A stretch of 10,188 nt of DNA, taken from assembly GCA_024762745.1 (NCBI GenBank), contig JANTGV010000018.1:1-10188 (forward strand). The letters run 5' to 3'. Positions 6,474-10,188 of the stretch are shown in pieces. This DNA comes from Sulfurimonas sp. (GTDB taxonomy: Bacteria > Campylobacterota > Campylobacteria > Campylobacterales > Sulfurimonadaceae). The position numbers and the translations under genes are program-made. The notes under the pieces were generated by a model. It was given only the letters and a program-made list of their open reading frames with translations, searched no databases and had not been told where the DNA came from. Position 1 is the first letter of the stretch. The number at the start of each line of letters is the position of its first letter.

Positions 6474-6580
6474 ATTGCACTAGTGCAATGGGTCTACCGC
6501 CAAGGTAAACCTAGTGTTAACGTAGGTAGCGGAATTACTTCCGATATTGTCAAAAATAGATGAAGGGCTTCCTTCATTTT
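6474..6580 (+). ncRNA. candidate structured luxS leader (possible riboswitch or attenuator)
   Basis: This stretch sits between the upstream operon and luxS and is clearly less AT-biased than its surroundings. It holds, in order: a 16-base perfect palindrome ATTGCACTAGTGCAAT (6474-6489); a compact region where CTACC (6494-6498) can pair with GGTAG (6525-6529), CCGC (6497-6500) with GCGG (6529-6532), ACCTA (6509-6513) with TAGGT (6523-6527), and AGG with CCT around a TAAA loop (6503-6512); a hairpin CGGAA-TTAC-TTCCG (6530-6543); and a terminator-like hairpin (6560-6577). Several pairings exclude each other or would form a pseudoknot, as in ligand-binding aptamers. I recognise no known riboswitch class. 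A protein-binding leader or a small RNA is also possible. Confidence 0.45.
6560..6580 (+). terminator. terminator-like hairpin in the luxS leader
   Basis: ATGAAGG (6560-6566) pairs with CCTTCAT (6571-6577) around GCTT, followed by TTT. The U-tract is short, so termination is uncertain. TTCAT (6573-6577) can instead pair with ATGAA (6581-6585) around TTT, and CTTC at 6538-6541 could pair with GAAG at 6562-6565, so alternative folds exist. It lies 14 bases before the luxS ribosome binding site. Confidence 0.45.
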
Positions 6581-6593
6581 ATGAAATAAAATT

Positions 6594-6598
6594 AAGGA
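6594..6598 (+). promoter_or_regulatory. luxS ribosome binding site deciding the start
   Basis: AAGGA lies eight bases before ATG 6607. The frame is open back to a TTG at 6547, but that extension runs through the leader hairpin and has no LuxS similarity. Confidence 0.85.
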
Positions 6599-6606
6599 TA
6601 TTATAT

Positions 6607-7110
6607 ATGCCATTACTAGACTCTTTTACAGTTGACCATACTATCATGCCAGCACCGGCAGTTCGTCGTGCTAAAGGAATGAAAACGCCAAAGGGAGATG
6701 ATATTACCGTCTTTGACCTGCGTTTTGTCAGACCAAATGAAGATATACTCTCTCAAGAGGGTATCCACACTTTAGAGCATCTTTTTGCCGGTTTTATGAG
6801 AGAGCATCTTAATTCAAAAGATGTTGAGATAATCGACCTCTCTCCTATGGGTTGTCGTACAGGTTTTTATATGTCTGTACTTGGAACTCCAAGTGAAGAG
6901 AGAGTTGCTGATGCTTGGGAAGCTTCTATGAAGGATGTCTTGAATGTTAAAGAGCAAAAGGATATCCCGGAGTTAAATATCTATCAGTGTGGTACATATA
7001 AGATGCACTCACTTGATGATGCAAAAAAGATTGCCTCAGAAGTGCTTAGAAAAGATATTGATATTATGGATAACGAAGCTTTACAACTTGATTTAACTAA
7101 GATAGACTAG
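6607..7110 (+). CDS. luxS: S-ribosylhomocysteine lyase (AI-2 synthase)
   Basis: LuxS cleaves S-ribosylhomocysteine to homocysteine and DPD, the precursor of the autoinducer AI-2, as part of the activated methyl cycle in the cytoplasm. The 167-residue product starts [20 protein letters not shown], the standard LuxS N-terminus. Active-site residues are present: the HTLEH motif gives His54, Glu57 and His58; Cys83 lies in MGCRTGF; Cys128 lies in YQCGT. By homology His54, His58 and Cys128 bind the metal (Fe2+ or Zn2+), while Cys83 and Glu57 act as acid/base. Length is normal. The start is set by AAGGA at 6594-6598. A structured leader precedes it, and an MnmC-type methyltransferase gene follows after two bases. 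Whether AI-2 signals here or is only a by-product is unknown. Confidence 0.97.
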   Translation: MPLLDSFTVDHTIMPAPAVRRAKGMKTPKGDDITVFDLRFVRPNEDILSQEGIHTLEHLFAGFMREHLNSKDVEIIDLSPMGCRTGFYMSVLGTPSEERVADAWEASMKDVLNVKEQKDIPELNIYQCGTYKMHSLDDAKKIASEVLRKDIDIMDNEALQLDLTKID

Positions 7111-7112
7111 AG

Positions 7113-7871
7113 TTGTTCTTGAGAGAGTTTGATGATGTACTTCATACTATGACTCTGAGTGAGGATGGTTCTTATACGGCCTACTCAAAGGAGTATGATG
7201 AGCACTATCACTCAACTAGGGATGGAGCACTAAAAGAGTCACTCCTAAAACATGTGAAACCTGCGTTTAGTCTTATGCAAGGGAGAGAAGAGATACATAT
7301 TTTAGATATTTGCTATGGTTTGGGTTTTAACACACTTGCTACGCTCCATTATTATAAACAGAAAAATTTAGAATCCAAGCTTTCAATTTACTCTCCAGAA
7401 CTCGATGCTTCACTCGTAAAATCACTCGTGAGTTTTACCTATCCAGAAGAGTTTGAAGAGTTTAAAGATATTGTAAAAGCTATATCTGAAGATGGTATAT
7501 ATGAAGATGAGAACGTCTATATAGAGGTCTTTTTAGGTGATGCAAGAGAGTATGTTAAAAGATTTGAAGATAAGTTTGATATAGTATATCAGGACGCTTT
7601 TTCACCAAGTGTAAATCCTATTCTTTGGACAAAAGAGTACTTTCGTGATATTAAACGCAGTATAAAAAAAGATGGCATCTTAACGACTTACTCTACATCA
7701 CTTCCTACAAGATTGGCTCTACATGAGAATGGGTTTAAATTATATACTAACAGCGGAGAGGATTTTAGAACGGCAACAGTCGCTTCACTATCAAAACTTG
7801 ATACTTTTGATAGTGTGGATATAGAGCATAAAATATCGTGTAATCCAAATACCAAACCCTTAAGAGACTAA
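7113..7871 (+). CDS. MnmC-type SAM-dependent tRNA methyltransferase (single domain)
   Basis: The 252-residue product resembles the methyltransferase (DUF752) half of MnmC, which finishes the mnm5 group on wobble U34 of certain tRNAs. The family N-terminal signature is LSEDGSYTAYSKEYDEHYHS (about residues 15-34). The SAM-binding loop is HILDICYGLGFNTL (62-75), matching the GFGTGLN motif of E. coli MnmC. QDAFSPSVNPILWTKEYF (160-177) matches the DGFAPAKNPDMW motif, and GILTTYSTS lies downstream. The FAD-dependent oxidoreductase half of E. coli MnmC is absent, so this would be a stand-alone methyltransferase. The start is uncertain: TTG at 7113 lies two bases after the luxS stop, while ATG 7149 would give 240 residues; neither has a good ribosome binding site. 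It is likely co-transcribed with luxS, and its SAM use yields SAH. Confidence 0.82.
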   Translation: MFLREFDDVLHTMTLSEDGSYTAYSKEYDEHYHSTRDGALKESLLKHVKPAFSLMQGREEIHILDICYGLGFNTLATLHYYKQKNLESKLSIYSPELDASLVKSLVSFTYPEEFEEFKDIVKAISEDGIYEDENVYIEVFLGDAREYVKRFEDKFDIVYQDAFSPSVNPILWTKEYFRDIKRSIKKDGILTTYSTSLPTRLALHENGFKLYTNSGEDFRTATVASLSKLDTFDSVDIEHKISCNPNTKPLRD

Positions 7872-9643
7872 GAATCTATTACAGATAAAAACTCCTCTCC
7901 AAACTGCTCATATTTTTTTGCACCAACCCCATTTACTTGGAGCATACTAGTCTTGTCAAATGGTCTGTCATTGGCGAGATGTTTTAGGGTCTTATCACTA
8001 AAAATCAAGTAAGCCGGAACACCAAGTTCAGATGCCAGTTCACTGCGTTTTACTCGCAGACTCTCAAAGAGTTCATCATCATAATCAAACTCTTTCTCCT
8101 GTTTGATTTTTTTAGTTTTTGTATCTATATCGAGCCTTGAAGATTTTATATCAACACTCTTTTGCGACTTTAGAATCTCGATAGCTTCATTGGTTAGCAG
8201 GAGTACACTAAAGTCACCGATGGTTAAAACTTTTAACTCTAAAAGACGCTCAACTATAACAAACCACTCTTTTTTACTCAACTGCGTTCCTATTCCATAT
8301 ACGGAGAGCTTATCAGCTGCGTTTGTTATAAGTTTTTGCTCTTTTGAACCTCTTAATATGTCTATGATGTAGTTTTTTCCAAAGCTCTGCTGCGTTTTAT
8401 ATACAGCACTTAAGAGCATCTGTGCCTCTTTTGTGATGTCCTGGCGTTTATCATCTGAACTTAAGCAGTTGTCACACCGCTCACGACACTCATCAAGAGT
8501 GTCATTAAAATACTCGGCAAGCTGTTTATGAAAGCATATCTCACTTGTTGCGTATTTATATATCATATCTATTTTGGAGTCTAGGTGGGCTCTGTAACTT
8601 TCATCTGTTATATCATGCAAAAATCTCTTATGCAGTACTATATCTCCGGCATTAAAAAGAAGTAAAACCTCGCTATCTTCACCATCGCGCCCAGCTCGAC
8701 CAATCTCTTGATAGTAGTTCTCTTGAGACTTTGGAAGGGACATGTGAACAACAAAACGGATGTCACTTTTATCTATTCCCATTCCAAAGGCAATAGTTGC
8801 TACCATAATGTCTATATTGTCATTGACAAATATTTTAAAGTTCTGCTCTCGAACATGTTGGGGTAGCCCTGCATGGTAGGGGAGAGATCTGTACCCATTG
8901 ATATTTAAAAATGCACTCAACTCTTCTGCTTTTTTCCGCGAACTAACATAGATAATGCCGCTCTCATTTTGATGTCTTGAGAGAAAATTTTTAAGTTGTG
9001 CATGACCATTGCTAATACGTCTCTCTGAAGATATAAAAATGTTTTTTCGAAAGATTTTTCCCTTTAAAAGCTTTGGATTCTCAAGTCTTAATTCCCTTAA
9101 AATATCTTCCGTAACATTATCTGTTGAGGTAGCGGTAAACGCAGCTATAGTCGTATTTGGAAAATTAGCCTTTAGATTTCCTAAAGCTCTGTAGTCATCT
9201 CTAAACTCATGTCCCCACTGAGATATACAGTGTGCCTCATCTATAACAAAAAAGTTTATGTTGAGGTTATTTAAAATGTTTAGAGTGGAGCCGTTATTGA
9301 GCCTCTCCGGCGAGAGGTAGAGAAACTTCAGTCTTGCGTTTTGTGCCGCATAGATAATATCTTCTACTTCTTCAAAAGTTTGAGCTGATGATATCATCTC
9401 AGCAGCTATATTTTGTGCTTTAAGAGCTGAGACTTGGTCTTGCATAAGTGCAATTAGGGGCGAGATGACTACTGTTATTCCATCCATCAAAAGAGTCGGG
9501 AGTTGGTAGACTAAAGATTTTCCGCCGCCTGTTGGAAGTATCATCAGCAGGTCTTGATTAGCTAAAATAGCATCAACACCCTCCTCTTGGTGGACTCGAA
9601 AGTTATTGTGCCCAAAGGCGTCTTTGAGGAGCTTGTGTTTCAT
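7868..9643 (-). CDS. recQ: ATP-dependent DNA helicase RecQ
   Basis: RecQ is a 3'-5' DNA helicase of recombination and replication-fork repair. The 591-residue product is full length (E. coli RecQ is about 610). Helicase motifs run in order: Walker A TGGGKS with Lys42, DEAH at 135-138 in VIDEAHCISQWGHEFR, FTATST (169-174), IIYVSSRKKAEEL (230-242), VATIAFGMGIDKSDIRFVVH (281-300) and QEIGRAGRDG (312-321). A zinc-binding RecQ C-terminal region has Cys370, Cys386, Cys390 and Cys393. A winged-helix part follows, and the last 70 residues form an HRDC domain (ESLRVKRSELASELGVPAY, then VNGVGAKKYEQFG). The start lies seven bases after the ribE stop with no clear ribosome binding site, suggesting translational coupling to ribE. 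The stop overlaps the convergent mnmC-like stop by four bases. Confidence 0.96.
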   Translation of the reverse strand: MKHKLLKDAFGHNNFRVHQEEGVDAILANQDLLMILPTGGGKSLVYQLPTLLMDGITVVISPLIALMQDQVSALKAQNIAAEMISSAQTFEEVEDIIYAAQNARLKFLYLSPERLNNGSTLNILNNLNINFFVIDEAHCISQWGHEFRDDYRALGNLKANFPNTTIAAFTATSTDNVTEDILRELRLENPKLLKGKIFRKNIFISSERRISNGHAQLKNFLSRHQNESGIIYVSSRKKAEELSAFLNINGYRSLPYHAGLPQHVREQNFKIFVNDNIDIMVATIAFGMGIDKSDIRFVVHMSLPKSQENYYQEIGRAGRDGEDSEVLLLFNAGDIVLHKRFLHDITDESYRAHLDSKIDMIYKYATSEICFHKQLAEYFNDTLDECRERCDNCLSSDDKRQDITKEAQMLLSAVYKTQQSFGKNYIIDILRGSKEQKLITNAADKLSVYGIGTQLSKKEWFVIVERLLELKVLTIGDFSVLLLTNEAIEILKSQKSVDIKSSRLDIDTKTKKIKQEKEFDYDDELFESLRVKRSELASELGVPAYLIFSDKTLKHLANDRPFDKTSMLQVNGVGAKKYEQFGEEFLSVIDS

Positions 9644-9650
9644 TGAGATT

Positions 9651-10188
9651 TTAAAAGCTTGCGTTTATAGCGTCAACTTCATCCCATGTCAGAGGTGACT
9701 TGTTTTGGTGAGCAATGATATGTGACACATAGCGTGCAAACATATCTGTTTCAACATTTACTTTTGAACCGCGTTTGTAGTTTCTAAAGAGAGTCTCTTT
9801 CATAGTGTGTGGGATGATAGTGAGTCTAAAACTGTTTGCGTTTACATCATTTACTGTAAGACTGACACCATCTATAGTTATTGAACCTTTTGGAACAATA
9901 TATGGGATGAATTTTTTATCAACTTCGATGAACACATCAAAAGAGTTTCCACTGTTTTTAATCTCTTTTATAGTACCAATAGCGTCAATATGCCCTTGAA
10001 CAACATGACCTTCAAACCTATCACCCATCATCATAGCAGGCTCTATATGGACTTCATCTTTGTAGTTCTCCATCGCTAGAAGTTTTTGAGACTCTGGAGA
10101 GAGTTCAACAGCAAAACCGTCACCTAAAACTTTGACAACTGTTAAACAGGCACCATTAATGGCTATAGAGTCACCAAGTTCTGCTTTA
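9651..10188 (-). CDS. ribE: riboflavin synthase, alpha chain (N-terminus cut by window edge)
   Basis: Riboflavin synthase converts two 6,7-dimethyl-8-ribityllumazine molecules into riboflavin and a pyrimidinedione, the last step of riboflavin synthesis. The reading frame is open to the right edge, and an ATG at 10071-10073 is internal. From the edge it reads KAELGDSIAINGACLTV, the conserved first-domain motif (compare IGDSIAVNGVCLTV). The second homologous barrel follows, with GHVVQGHIDAIG, then KGSITIDGVSLTVNDV and FRLTIIPHTMKETLF. Two such lumazine-binding domains define the enzyme. About 178 residues are visible; the usual length is near 200, so roughly the first 20 (normally MFTGIIEEIG-like) lie outside. 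It is upstream of recQ on the same strand with a seven-base gap, probably one transcript. Confidence 0.95.
   Translation of the reverse strand, partial: KAELGDSIAINGACLTVVKVLGDGFAVELSPESQKLLAMENYKDEVHIEPAMMMGDRFEGHVVQGHIDAIGTIKEIKNSGNSFDVFIEVDKKFIPYIVPKGSITIDGVSLTVNDVNANSFRLTIIPHTMKETLFRNYKRGSKVNVETDMFARYVSHIIAHQNKSPLTWDEVDAINASF

Noticed and set aside
6547..6606. N-terminal extension of luxS from TTG 6547
   Set aside because: The extra 20 residues have no LuxS similarity, run through the terminator-like hairpin, and the AAGGA at 6594-6598 plus the MPLLDSF start fix ATG 6607.

Overview
The window is AT-rich bacterial chromosome whose gene content and order point to Campylobacterota (epsilonproteobacteria), most like a Sulfurimonas-type marine or sediment bacterium. 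The strongest clue is the addA-rplM-rpsI order at the left end, which I recall from Campylobacter jejuni. The protein style (AT-rich codons, AAGG-type ribosome binding sites, promoters with a TATAAT-like -10 and no clear -35) fits the same phylum. This is inference from recall and sequence style, not from a database search.

Layout. (1) 1-857, plus strand: the 3' end of an AddA/RecB-type helicase-nuclease gene, cut by the left edge. (2) 994-1820: rplM and rpsI (ribosomal proteins L13 and S9), with the codon bias of highly expressed genes. They are followed by a 190-base gap packed with inverted repeats, one resembling a REP element. (3) 2011-6406: a tight four-gene plus-strand operon encoding a DUF945/YdgA-like exported protein, a family 5 (peptide/nickel-type) solute-binding protein, a patatin-like phospholipase and a Gph-like HAD phosphatase. 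Gaps are 2, 0 and -4 bases. (4) 6407-6606: a 200-base leader with several hairpins, ending in a terminator-like hairpin just before luxS. (5) 6607-7871: luxS followed by a stand-alone MnmC-type tRNA methyltransferase. (6) 7868-10188, minus strand: recQ, and upstream of it ribE (riboflavin synthase), cut by the right edge. mnmC and recQ converge so closely that their stop codons overlap.

How the genes work together. AddA and RecQ are both DNA recombination/repair enzymes but sit in unrelated transcription units. luxS and the MnmC-like gene share a metabolic link: SAM-dependent methylation yields S-adenosylhomocysteine, and LuxS acts on its breakdown product S-ribosylhomocysteine. The four-gene operon mixes envelope, uptake, lipid-hydrolase and phosphatase functions with no obvious single pathway.

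Most of the window is ordinary core genome. The one signal that may be new is the structured luxS leader (about 6474-6580): a 16-base perfect palindrome, a compact region with competing helices, a CGGAA/TTCCG hairpin and a terminator-like hairpin before the luxS ribosome binding site. I match it to no riboswitch class I know. I see no CRISPR array, transposase, phage gene, tRNA or rRNA.
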